From Rachycentron canadum (lineage: Eukaryota > Chordata > Actinopteri > Carangiformes > Rachycentridae), in contig CM076659.1 in NCBI GenBank assembly GCA_038496675.1, positions 9,407,965 to 9,471,964 on the forward strand: 64,000 nucleotides of DNA, given 5' to 3'. This document shows, one piece after another, positions 22,568 through 35,957 of this stretch (position 1 is the stretch's first letter; every line of letters starts with the position of its first letter). A program made the position numbers and the translations under genes. The notes under the pieces are model-generated. The model was not told where the DNA came from, ran no database searches, and was given only the letters and a program-made list of their open reading frames with translations.

Positions 22568-25500
22568 TTATACTCTATCGCTGGTGTGAGCTCTGCCTTC
22601 GAGTTGATGAAGAATCATAGACCTCAGAGCACTGTACCTGTGAAGGTGAGAGAGAGCACACGTTAAAGACTGATTTGATTAAGCACACACACATGCATGC
22701 ACTTAAATACACATTCAAACACATACAAAATACACACATTACTATATACACACACACACACACACACCAAGTCCATACCTCCTAGTGCAATGTTGAGGCT
22801 TATTGGTGTATTTTTAGTTTTTGACAGTGGCACAATATTCATTAGTTAGATCAATTCATAATCTTTGTTTCTTTAATGGAATTTCTTAACAAAACGAACA
22901 ATACAAAAATCACCAGCCTTTGTCTTTAACTTTGGAAGTTATATTGAGTGCATGCATGGCAGATTGTAAAATTAGCTTGTGTGTGTAAAAAGAGGAATCC
23001 ACATGAGCCCACGTGCTGCAAACAAACATTCACTGTTGCATTAACACACAAACACACATACACACACACACACAAGCACACTCATAAACACATATGCAGA
23101 CACAAAAACACTATGTCAGGATTACAGAACTAAAAAATCAGTTATATGAAGAAAATTATTACACAATCTTGAAAACAGTGAGTGATGAACACTCTCCTCA
23201 TTAAAGGGAAACAGCCTTGTTTTGATTGTGTCATGCCAGCGGGAGACACAGATATTGGCTTCACATAATGAACTTATGTCATTAAAGAAGGCTTTGTTGA
23301 CTTGAGAGAGATTGTTGACTTACTTTTTGGTCAATTTGTTTATCTCACGTTCTTCTTCCTCTTTAAGTTTCTCTACAAAGCTGTCTAAAACAGGGATCTC
23401 AAACTTAATGTACTGCGCAACCTGTGGAGAAAAAGATTCAAACAGATAAGCTTAAGTAAGCTACAATTATGTGAGTAGTTCAATTATGTGACACACATGC
23501 TGTTGACACACAGACATAAAAATAGATTTTTGAAAGATTGAGCTGACTGAAACATTGCTGTTAAATCATTTAAATGTGATCCTTTCATGCTAAAAGTAAC
23601 AGATCAAATTTTAGTGACCTCCATTGTCATAGAGTTGATGCAGAAATAATAGGTGGATATTTTAAATCTCATAAAACCAAAATGATGATGATCTAGATAG
23701 TAAGTAAATGTAAAGTAAATGTAAATGAAGTAAATCAAATGTATATAAATGTATAATGTATATAAATCAAATGTTTTTTGTCATAGAGATGATCTGACAT
23801 GTATGAGTCAGTGCAGTCACAACATACAGTTGGTCATCTTAGTTTATTGTTACACCAGTCCCAAAACAGGATATCTTTTCTCAGCTTGCTAAATTTAACC
23901 CAACTGTCTATCAGTGGCCCATTGTTTCCTTATGTGTCTATGTTGAGGTCTTCACATAAAAAAGAGAAAGGGTCACTTATCATGATCAAGATGAGAGAAC
24001 AGAGAGAGTGGTGGCTGGCGGCCCAGACTCACATCATACGTGACTTCCTCTCCCAGGTCGGCCTCCATGATGAAGATCTTGGAGATTTTCTCACAGGGTC
24101 CATAAAGCACCCGAGCCACCAGTGGGTATTCACCATCTCTCAGACAGGTCTTTTCTGCAAGGTCACAGTCAAAGAAAGCAACTGACGACAAATATACACA
24201 CTCAATCACACAAATACACAAACAACATTTCTAGTGACGAAACCACAATGAAATTAAAAACTTACCACCAGACTCGTGCACCATATAAAGGACAAACTCT
24301 TCAGAGTTATTCTCCACCTTAAAAAAACACAAAGCAGATTATTTCTAGTTTTAAGTTTAACTGAAACACCACCAGTGTCTCACTGCTTACCCTAAATTTA
24401 TGCAGCAGGAGGTTGAGGACTTGTTCAGTGGTCATGGAGCTGTTCACTCGTACATTAGTGACTGAACCGTAGGCGGGAGTAAATACGGATGTCTGAGGGT
24501 CAGAGAAACAAACAAGGAGTAAACTATAACTGAGAGGACACAAAGTATTAGATGTGAGCATGGATTCCTGGACTTCAACACCTTGGACATTTTGAACCGG
24601 AAATTTAAAACAGAAAGGAAATCCCTCAGCCTGCAGCTGGAATCTGTTCAAGAACAACACACACACACACACACACACACAGTGAATTGAGGAGAAACTG
24701 ATGGAGGAACACAGTGTAACCTTGTATTTTGTGGCACATGAATAAAATCAGCAGGCTATTGTGAAACTCAGCACATCTGCAGGCACACCCGCACAGGAAA
24801 CTGCTTCCCCTATGCACCTGGAGATGTGTCAACAATGGGATACGTTAATGTGTGTGCTCATGTCTGTGTTCTGTTTATTGTACCTTATGATTGTAGAAGT
24901 GTCCATTGATTGAGAATCTGTGTGTGCGCAACCGCTGCAAGTCTCTAGCTGTGTGTGTCCTTGACCTCCTCTGAACTCGCATGAAGGAAGCGTCACTCCT
25001 GGTCCTCAGCAGCTGAGGAGAATCATCTTCCTCCTGACCACCCAAGTCACCACCTCCGGGGATGAATGTAAACAAAACACATGCCTCTTAACAACATCAG
25101 CTGTTTTTCTGTCAGACAGAAGACTTTTACTACTACTTCTAAATGAATTATACGTAAAATCATGAATTGATCATTTTGCTTTAAAAAATTAACAAAACTT
25201 TATTTAGTTGGCTCCTTGACAGCATTTTTCATGGTTGACAATGAATCATTTTCATCTATAAAACCCCCACTAGCCTCTCTATGCCGGAGCATGTTGTATC
25301 TCCTTACTAAGACATATTTTATAGCAAATTCAATTCAATGTATTACATTTTTTGAAAAATCATTTTATTATGAAGCATATAAATGTGACTGTATCAAAAC
25401 AAAATACCTACCATCCTGCATCACATCTTTCACAAAGTGGCAAACAAATAAAAAATATGAATAAACTAATAAAAAACCTTCCACCTTCACCATATATCAA

Positions 25501-28245
25501 ATAATGCTCAAATGGTTTCTACATACATACATACTACATTTTTTTCCTATCCTATCCAATATGCTATATTATGTCAGTTTGTTAAAGGTTAAAAGTAACT
25601 TTTGTATAATATACACATAGATATCTTGTGGATGTCATTGCTTTATGTATTTTTATTTTATAAATTTGCCCTAGTTTCAGAATCAGAACACTTAATTAAT
25701 CCCCAGTGGAAATTTGGTTTGTTACAGGTGCTCCATCAATAGAAATAGAAATATAACTAGAAATATGTAAAGACTTAAGAGTTATAATATAGAAAATAAA
25801 TTACAGATAAGTATGAAGTTATGTATATGAGTGTTGCATAGTTATTATTATTAATTTGCATTTGATTTTTATTTTTATTTGTGTTTATTGCACTCAAAGG
25901 GCAGATTTATAGAGTCTGATGGCCAGTGGGAGGAATGATTTCCAGTGGTGCATCTTGGTGGTGGGATGAGTCTGTGACTGAAGCTGCTCCTGTGTTTGAG
26001 CTGGAGCTTCAGTGTGTAGATTAAATAGAAATATATAACCATTTCAACTAAGCTGTCAAGACTCAGTGTTTTCGACCAAATTTTTAATCCTCTAAAACAG
26101 CATTAAGATGATCACATGACAAAACCTCATAGTGAGACCCAAAACAATGATCCATGTCAACAAGGGGAGTAAATACAATCTGTGCAAATTTCCTCAGTTG
26201 TTTATCTATGATTGAAGGATCCCAGAGAGATGTCTGCAGTTGACAAAACATCTTAAAAAGGCCACCGTCAGACCCATGACTGAGTCTGACCCTGCTTATT
26301 TATAGTGCTGTGATCTGACCTGGCACCTCATGATAATCTGTGCTCAACATGTGAGCCAGCCTTTCCACTGGAAGTGCTGAATGAAGCACTTGTGGATCTT
26401 TAATCTGTTCAGTGTGTGTGGATAATCTACAGAAATCCAACAGGTGTGTGTGAGTGTGACTGTGTGACAATGACTGCACGTGTACATTATTCACTACCTG
26501 GTCCAGGTTCTCTGCCCAGTGAGTTATTGTTGGACTTCACTGATGAGACAGAAGCTATTTCATTTCTGTAGAAAGGCAGAGGGAACATATGATCAATTTG
26601 TCGAAATTCCCAGTATTCTTTGAAAATTTTGTTTTTAAAATTTAATTGTGTTTTGCAAGAACCCATTAGCATTTATTAACTTAAGGTCCATCTTTTTACC
26701 AAAATCACCTTCATGAGGCAGAAGGTGAGGAAGATAACTTACATCTCCTCCTCTTATCCTTCTCCTTTTTTTCCTTATGCACTTTTCTTCCACTACACTA
26801 CTCAATAATTTTCTTGATTAATATATTTGTTATTTCTGCCATAAAATGTAAGAAAACATTAAAAATGACCATGAGAATTTCCCAAATCCCACAGTAATAC
26901 TATGAGCTATTCTTAAACTATGAACTGTACTGTACTTTTATGTGACTAAATATTTAAACCCAAATACATTCCGAATATTATTATTAACATGACAGCAAAT
27001 CATGAAATCTCACGTCTGAGAATACCAGTGAATGTTTCAAAGTGTGTTTCCAATGCAAACAAGAAAATCTTGGATGCCATTCTGTCTAATTTATTCTTAT
27101 AGATTTCATTGACCACTTTGCAACTTTGCAAAACAGTCCTCGATTATTTCATCTCATTTCAATGCCAAAAAAAAGAAAAAGAAAAATTCACAAAATACAG
27201 GTATAAGGAGTTTCCTGAGCTTCGTCACCAGCTTCCTCAACTAAATAACAGGGAGGGGATACAACTAATATTGCTGGACCACATGTGTTTTTTCAGCATA
27301 TGAAGGCATCTGTGTGTGAGTCTGGATGAGGTTGTTGTACCGGTTGAGACGAAATCTCTCATTGTCATCATACATCTGAAGTCTGATTGGTCGGCGTAGA
27401 CCCCAGTAGATGTTCAGCAACCCCTCGAGGATGAGCTGCCCATCCTCCTACACACACGTATACACACAAACACACACACACACATAAGTATAACAATAAT
27501 TATCAGCAGTCGTGGTCAGAGGGGATATCCTGCTGGCCCATCGCCATAGTGGCTCAGTATCAGGTGTACGTGCAGGCACAGCCGCTCACAGCTACAGGGT
27601 GAACCCTCTCATCTTGGAGAAAGCCTGTAAGGACCCCCACCCCTTTTTATACAAGGGTGAAGTCACGTCTGAGAAGACAGCAATAATGGGAACAGAGCTG
27701 CTGCTGCTGCTTTGGGTCACGTACACACAGGGTTAGCCATTTTGATTTCACAAAACTGAAACTCAAAAATTAGAAGAACATGTTCACACTGCTGAAAACA
27801 GAGAATAATAACAGTGTCACCATGTTTAAGATTGTTGGTTTTAAAATATGAAACCCAAACAAAAAGGTCTCTCTCATAAGGTTGGACAGACAATATTTTG
27901 TTTAAATATGAATAAAAAAAAGTAATAAATCAGATGTTACAACTGTATAATCACACATAACACACATAATCACTGATTATCATACATAAACTATATCTAA
28001 TCACTGTATCTACTTTGATATCACATAATACAATGTAGTTCTTTTAATAATAATTGTCCAGTGTCAGTGTGATCATCTGATAAGCTTCTAAATGAATGTT
28101 TGAGGTTATCCTTTGGCATTTTTGATCAAACCCAAGTAATTTAATGGTTTATTGAATAACCTGAGGTTAAAGTATTATATATATTATATTATAGTTATAC
28201 TGTGGCTTTATTTTGCATATATATATATATATATATACATATATA

Positions 28246-28278
<33 letters not shown>

Positions 28279-30887
28279 NNNNNNNNNNNNNNNNNNNNNN
28301 NNNNNNNNNNNNNNNNNNNNNNNNNNNNNNNNNNNNNNNNNNNNNNNNNNNNNNNNNNNNNNNNNNNNNNNNNNNNNNNNNNNNNNNNNNNNNNNNNNNN
28401 NNNNNNNNNNNNNNNNNNNNNNNNNNNNNNNNNNNNNNNNNNNNNNNNNNNNNNNNNNNNNNNNNNNNNNNNNNNNNNNNNNNNNNNNNNNNNNNNNNNN
28501 NNNNNNNNNNNNNNNNNNNNNNNNNNNNNNNNNNNNNNNNNNNNNNNNNNNNNNNNNNNNNNNNNTACTGCTCCAAAGAATGAGCAGAACTCAGATCAGA
28601 TAAAGAGAGAAACTTCAAATCAGCTCTAGAACAACACAAACACATGTGTGTAACTTTCTGTGTTGAAGTTTTCTTTGGTTATTCTGGTTTACAGTGTTTT
28701 TATCTAGAAAATAAGGAGAATGTTTAGTTGGTTGTTTGACAAACATGTGAAATCACAAAATATATATGGACCTTTAGACCTTAAGACCTCCTAGACCTTT
28801 GATATTTTAGACCATATGGACCTTTAAACCTTTAGACCACATGGATCTTTAAGCCTTTAGACAGTATGGAGCTTTAAACCTTTAGACCATATGGAGCTTT
28901 AAACCTTTAGACCGTATAGACCTTTAAACCTTTAGACTGTATGGACCTTTGATATTTTAGACCATATGGAAGATCATGTTGTTCTGCTGTCAAACAGACC
29001 TCAGCCTTCGCCACAGCTCCATCATTCCAGAGCTGTGTTGCCAGGCAATGGTGAGGCCAGCAGCAGACATGCTCCATGCAACAGAGATGCTGTGGATAAG
29101 AGAAGAGGAGGAGTGGGAGGAGGGAGCGTGGACATATCTGCTGCTTCCACCAGCCAGCACAGAGATTCTCCAGCTGACATGATCACTTACCGGACTCACG
29201 GCGTTCACAGCGGAGACATAAAGAAGCTGTCAGAGCAAACAGCTGCAGCTTGTACTATGCAGGAGGTCAGAGGGACGGACATGAGCACACAGCAGCCCAG
29301 ATGTGATGGAGCCGACCGGGAAAACGCCAACCTAAGGTCAGACCCAGTTTTAGCCAACAGAGTGTATGTGAAGCTTAAACTGTGGGTTTCTGAACCATAC
29401 AGGTCAATAAGAGACAGACAGGGTGTCAGTGCTTTTACTTGATGAGCAACAAATGGACTGAATGATGAGAGAATAATATGCTGGAAACACTGGACTGACT
29501 GAGGAGTCAGTGACTCTGTGGCTGAATGTTTATATTCATCAAATATATCTAAAATAATGATTGAATGTGTTGGAGAAGATGCAGAGAATCCATCTGTGTG
29601 CTTGAATGTACCAACGGTTCTGCTGCATATACTGAAGGATGAGGTGAATATATCCGTCCATCTGCCCAAACATGGATTTCCTTTTCTGGTTTCTGTGCAG
29701 GTTGCTGAGCAATGGAGGAAGCTCCCAGACGATCTGCCACAGCCTCAACATCGTCAAAAACATCGGTGAGGAAAAGCAGCAGAGATATTCCACCCACCTC
29801 CACCACCTCCAGAGCTGTGGCTACAAACCACCTCTCCTCCGTGAATACATTACATGACTAACACACAAACACAGATCTGATCTATTAACCAACGACGCGC
29901 CGGCTTCAGCTGCATCAAGGTTGAGTGTCTGAGCTGAGAGTCACAGTGTTGACAGACTGTTCACCACAGTGAGGCTCAGTGTGTAGACAGGATCAGGGTT
30001 ATTGCAGTTTACCTGCAGGACTTTAGGGGAACACACAGATCAACGGTGTCGTAAGCTTCACACAGAAACTGTTAGTGCTGCTTCTCTCTCTCTAACCTGT
30101 GCATTTCTTCAGCTGCGTGTTTGCTTCTCTTATGTAATCCTCAGTCCAGTTCTACGCCCACCAAAGCAATCTGCAGTATATGACTGAGGGAGATTATGCA
30201 ACAGGCTCCTGTTGTTCAAAGTCACCTTCCCTCTCCATATACACACAGCCAATGTTCCCTGCAAAGAGCATCTGTTCTTATCAGCAAACTTTCAACCCAC
30301 CTGAAACTTGGTGAGTGAGACCGGATTTATGAGTCCTGCAGCCTCCGCACCCACAGTGCGGGGCTGAAGTCCCACCCACTTCTAGCCCAGCTTCCTTCCT
30401 TCTCTCAGTGACAAGCTCAAAGCTTTGTGTTGGGTCAGAGGTTTGACATTCTGTGGTGACTGAGGCCTGCAGAAAGCAACGAGAGCCTCCACCTGCACCA
30501 AACTCATCATTCATTGTCTTTTGACCCTGCAGCCTTCCTGTACCAGGAGTACCGGGACACCTCCAAGCAGCAGGAGATCGAGCAACGGCGGCAGCGAGAC
30601 AACCTCTCTCCAGAGGTCACGGCAGGGACTGTGGTGGGAGGGTCCGGGTTGTCCCCCCCCCCAGCGCTGCAGCTCCAGCTGAGGAACAGCGCTCACTCTC
30701 TGAGCCTGTGGCAGAACCTGGAGGCAGTGCAGAGCAGCGGCCTCCTCACCCAGTTACCCCAGAGAGAAATCATCATGCAAGAGGTCAGTCACACAGGATT
30801 CGTTATTCAGAGGTGAGAAAGAGCAGGAAGGTTAACGGCAACAGGAAACATATATATATATATATACATATACACATATATATACAC

Positions 30888-30941
<54 letters not shown>

Positions 30942-31610
30942 GGACATTGACTAGTGCATATGTACATACTGTACTGTGTATAGGATTTATTGGCTTAATA
31001 ATGGATCTTGCAGTTTCACAAATCATTAGAAGAGTTTGTGAATGACGTAATTAAATACAAACACTTAGCCTCAGATAAATTATTTGTCTAGAGGTAGAAG
31101 AACCAAACATCACACTCAACCAAAGTCAAAGCCAGAGATAGAGAGAGAGAACTATGCAGTACAAGTAATCACATCTAAAATGAACAAAAAAATGTGAATG
31201 TGCAAAACTTTTACTTTTTGATTCATTTGTCTGACAGAGAAACTGACCATATATATATTTCACTGAAATAGAAACTGACTGATTACAAGTAAGTAGCTGT
31301 GTGAATTGGGACTTAGGCAGAAATGCTGTATTCCACTGAGGACACTTAAGCACTCTCGACTGTGAAGACTAGGCTGTTAACATTTTAATTTGCAAGAATA
31401 AGTCAGTAAATATATGTAAATGTCAGCGGAGGAAGAGAAAAAGCAGAGTGGGTTTCTGGAGGTGTGTCACATTGCTCCCAGGGCTTCATTGTTTCTGGAA
31501 CATAAACATTCAGAGCAGCTGCACCACTGAACTTTGCTAACCTGCCACTCCTGAGTTTCCTGAACAGGCATGAACACACCCTCACACACACATACACATA
31601 CACTCATACT

Positions 31611-31648
<38 letters not shown>

Positions 31649-31654
31649 CGCACA

Positions 31655-31715
<61 letters not shown>

Positions 31716-34700
31716 TCCCACAGAGTGAGTAAGGTCAGCAGGGCTATTTTTGGCAGTCATGGTTAATCGCTCTGCTGCAGTGTGCCTCTATAAAGCCTGC
31801 ATACACGTTCTAGTCCAGTCATACTGAACTGAGCGGACTAGACATCACTGCTTCACTCTGTGTGTCAGACAAAACTAAAATCAAAGGTAAGAGTCTTTCT
31901 TCTTTTTTCCCTTTATCATCTATTCTTTATTACAACTTGTCCATCTCTACAAATTGATTTTAAGGTTTTTAAACTTAACATATGTTACAAATTTGACAGT
32001 TTTAAAACAAAAGGCTAAAAGTCAGCAGGCTAATTATAAGAGGGGAACCCCACCATTGTAGCACATTTTCAATTAAACAGATAATTAAAAACACTAGATG
32101 TGTGATTTGTGTTTAACAAATATCTAACTGTTGGATCTTTCCTATCCTCAGCATGAAACGCAGACGGTTGTTGCTTTCTTTGCCTCTCTTACCCACGATT
32201 ACTGAGACACTGGAGGACTTGCCTGTTCATCCCTCATCCTCCCAGTCTACCCAGGGCTCCCAGTCTCTAGAGGACTACATGACCAGTATCCAGGCCCTCG
32301 CCTGCCCTATTGAGCCCCCAAGCTGTGGTCCTGTCAGACTCCAGAGGTCCCCCAGGCTACGGCAGTTCTCTAAGGCTCAGATGAAGCTCTCTGTCGCAGC
32401 CTCACTTCCTCGCGGGTCTCCCCGCACACTAAGGACTTCCAGACCTTCCAGTCTGGGCCTAAACAGCACAGAGGATTTTTCTCTCAAGATGGGCAGAGAA
32501 CGAGACAGTGAGGTCAAAGACCCCGTGGACTGGCTGTTTGGACAAATAAGGACTTAAAGAGAGACGTTGCTGCGTCATACACTTCACTCATAGTGAAACA
32601 AGACTAGAAGACCCTGTTGTGTATAAAGATTAAGATAAGGCTCTATGTGATGGGAATGACTATGATGCCTGAACGAAGACAAAATCACCAAAAGTGAAAC
32701 ACTATTTATTTCTATGCACTGAGGACTCAAGTCTACATGTTTACATTGTTTAATATTTTGTAAAGATGTAAAGGATATAGTTTGTAATAAAATACTAAAA
32801 CAACCATGAACCATGAATGTTTATTGCTTGATGTTTCTAGATACTCCACAGATCTAATAATAATAAATTACTCCTTAAAAATCATTTAAGGCCACTTGGG
32901 ACCTATGACTAACATTTTAAGCATTTTCTTATATTTCAGAAACTTCATGATTAACTGAGTAATCAATATATTTGGTTATGAGTATAGTTAGTTGCAATCT
33001 AAAACACTTTAACAGGCCAGGAAAATTCAAATGCTGGACTCAAATACAGCTTTGCAATACTTGAATAGGCTCTACTGACATTTTATGTTTCTATGCAAAT
33101 ACTTCAAATAGTTGGAAAAAATATACTATACTTTGTTTTAGTTCAAACTATTGTAACAGGGTATAACTGAAAACATGGTAATATACTGGCAACACTGCTG
33201 CCAGTAGTCTACTGTAAAATCAAGATATCAAGTACATGGTAATATTAAAGTAACATACTACAAAGTAGATTAAAGTAAGATAATTGGCAACCCTGCTTCC
33301 AGTCTCATTGGTGCATTGGTGATAAAAATCCAATAATATACATATAAATACAGACATGTGACAAATTAAAGGAGCAACATATAAAAACGTGTGGGGAAAC
33401 CAGGTCTCAGCCCAACTGAATTCCTACTGTGGATGGATGATTTTGGTGTTTGGCAGCGCTCTTTACTACCATTATCACAATGTGTCATTATCACATTGTC
33501 ACCCACCAGCATATATATATATATAAAATATACTATACTTGTAGTATTTTGGTGTCGCTGTTCTACTATGCTCCTTCTTCTTCCACCACTGCCACACCAT
33601 AAAGGTGTTTCTTTGCAGTGACCATTAAATGTAAAAAAAACCAAATCAAAACAAAAAAAATAACAACCCCAGCATGCCACTGACATCTAGTGGTAATCAA
33701 TGGTGCAGCAGTCTTGGATTTTTTTAAACCTGAAAAGTGCTTGAAACAGCCACTAGAGTGAGCTGCATGAGCATAGATTGATATTTGGTAACTACAGCAG
33801 ACAAGTACATGCAAATACACCCAGCCACTCATGTGCTTGCCCAGTGTGACTCAGATCAGCCTGAAATCTTTTGACTACATCACATTATAATGTGAAAATA
33901 TTACACAGAAACAGTGAACAAGACAGTGAGGCCACACAGAACCTGTTTGCCTTAGTCAGGATAATGGGCCAATGATTAAAAGAAATACGAAGACATGTCA
34001 AATACATATGAACACAGTGAAGTGCTGTCTTCGAGTGATGGTGCAAGGCTACATCTGGTTTTTCATCTCATTCAAATTCATAATTTTGGTCTTAGGCCAG
34101 CTTACAACCCAAAGATTTCACTACTGAGTAATGTTTTGTCCCTCAGACCCACAAAGAATCTACTGATTCAGCCATGACTAACCTTAGTCACACTCCACCC
34201 CAACCACACTATATGGTTCATGAGGTTAAAAATTTCTCGAAATGTCATTACATGTCATGAATAAATTGTGCAAAAACATATCACAAGCTTACAAAAATGT
34301 ATATACCTCAGTGACTTCTTTAAAATGCAAGGAGATCAGGGAGTGATGGGTAGTCATGTTAGGGTGTTAAAAGTGTTAAGGAATGAGGTGCTATCTGAGG
34401 GGATGAGTCTTCAAGAGAGTCTTAAAAAAAGAAAGAGACATCCCTGCTCTGATAGCATTCAGTAACCTTCTCCAAACAATCAGTCTGGACCTCGCTGACG
34501 CTGCCCAACAATCAACATTCAAATTTCCATTTGTCTGAACACTTTAAAGGGGCTTATTAGTAAGTGTTCTTTGCATGGAGCGGGTGGCGGAGATTGTCAC
34601 TTGACAAGAGCATCAGCCATTATTATCTTAATAATAAACAAGGTTGGAATACGCTCTCTGGCAGAGTGGAGCCTGAAATAATGTTGGTAAGTGACAGTCG

Positions 34701-35922
34701 GGGCAGAGCCCAGGTGATTAACATGCTTACTTCAGTAGAACAAAAGATGTGAGACAAGTGTTTACATAAAGGAATTAAATTTGATGTTGAACTCACAATG
34801 TTTCTTCTACTACTTCTTCTACTTACTGATAAGTAAACACCAGTTGATGCTAACATTGGCTCTGTAGTAATAGCAAAACTTACAAATAGCTCCTTTAAAG
34901 ATACCTCATACTTGTTTTAAAAATTGAGATTAAAAATTGTTTTTTGACATGGGAAAAAGCGGTTGAATAACCAGCTGTTTCTTTGCAATTCTGGAGCTTT
35001 GACACAATTAAAAACAAACTCTTTCTTTTGACAATGAGTAAATTTTCACAAAACAATCTAAATAGTGGAGCAAGAACAGACTTGTGTTTAATTTTTCACC
35101 TTCAACTGAACATTAATTCATCAGGATCCAATTTCCCATCATCCACATAATTTGTTGCCAATCCAGATTGTTCTGGTATATCTTGGCGGCTGTAGCAATT
35201 TTTTGTTAGCAAATCCATCACTTCAGTCAAACTAGACTGATCAAACAATGCTGTCTTCTCCAGATCTTTATAATATTTTGATATAACTACACTGTATAGG
35301 ACTAAAAGACTGCTTTGATACAGTGAATATTTGACAACCAATAGAGCAAATATATTGTTTTTGACAAAATACAGGTGAATGCAGAAAGAATAGATACTTC
35401 TTCTTAATCTGTATTCTACATTTCTTACCAAACTAGGACTGTGGTCAATAATATAGAAAGAAACATATACTATAGAGTCAGAGTGGCCTCTTTATATAAC
35501 TACCACACTTAAGAAATGTATAAAGGTGATTGTAGTCTGGGCTGAATCAGTTTAGTCATTAATTGTTTTGGTTGAATTAAAGTGACATGCATTTTCAAAA
35601 TTACAAACTCCATCAAAGTTCAACATTAAAGCTTGAGATGAAAAATTACAGAATTGTTGTTCGATGTGTTGAATCATTCTCTCATTATGATGCTTGTCTA
35701 ATATCTTTAATCTTCTCAGGTTGAAGCAATTGCATCCTTACTTTTGGTAAATGTCATGATATCGCTGGTCCCTCTTCTATACATTGTGTACATTGGGTAC
35801 ATTATGTACATTGCGTCTGTGACTGTGGGGGATTTTCCCAGAATGAGACAATATAGTGAGTCTGGTTGAGCATGGACCAAAAAAAGAGGAACAGGTCATG
35901 ACCACCCTGCCCTGCCCACACA

Positions 35923-35957
<35 letters not shown>

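Noticed and set aside
24319..24678. Long frame starting in (CA)n DNA as a separate gene
   Set aside because: It is one rassf4 exon (24391-24492) read through into its introns.
28152..28645. Open frames running across the first N gap
   Set aside because: Created by unknown bases and by (CA)n/(AT)n repeats.
28769..28970. CRISPR-like array
   Set aside because: Repeats are contiguous and imperfect with no unique spacers, in a vertebrate intron; it is a minisatellite.
29205..29669. 154-codon minus-strand open frame
   Set aside because: Lies opposite RhoGEF-like exon 1 and the following intron, with no recognisable domain of its own.
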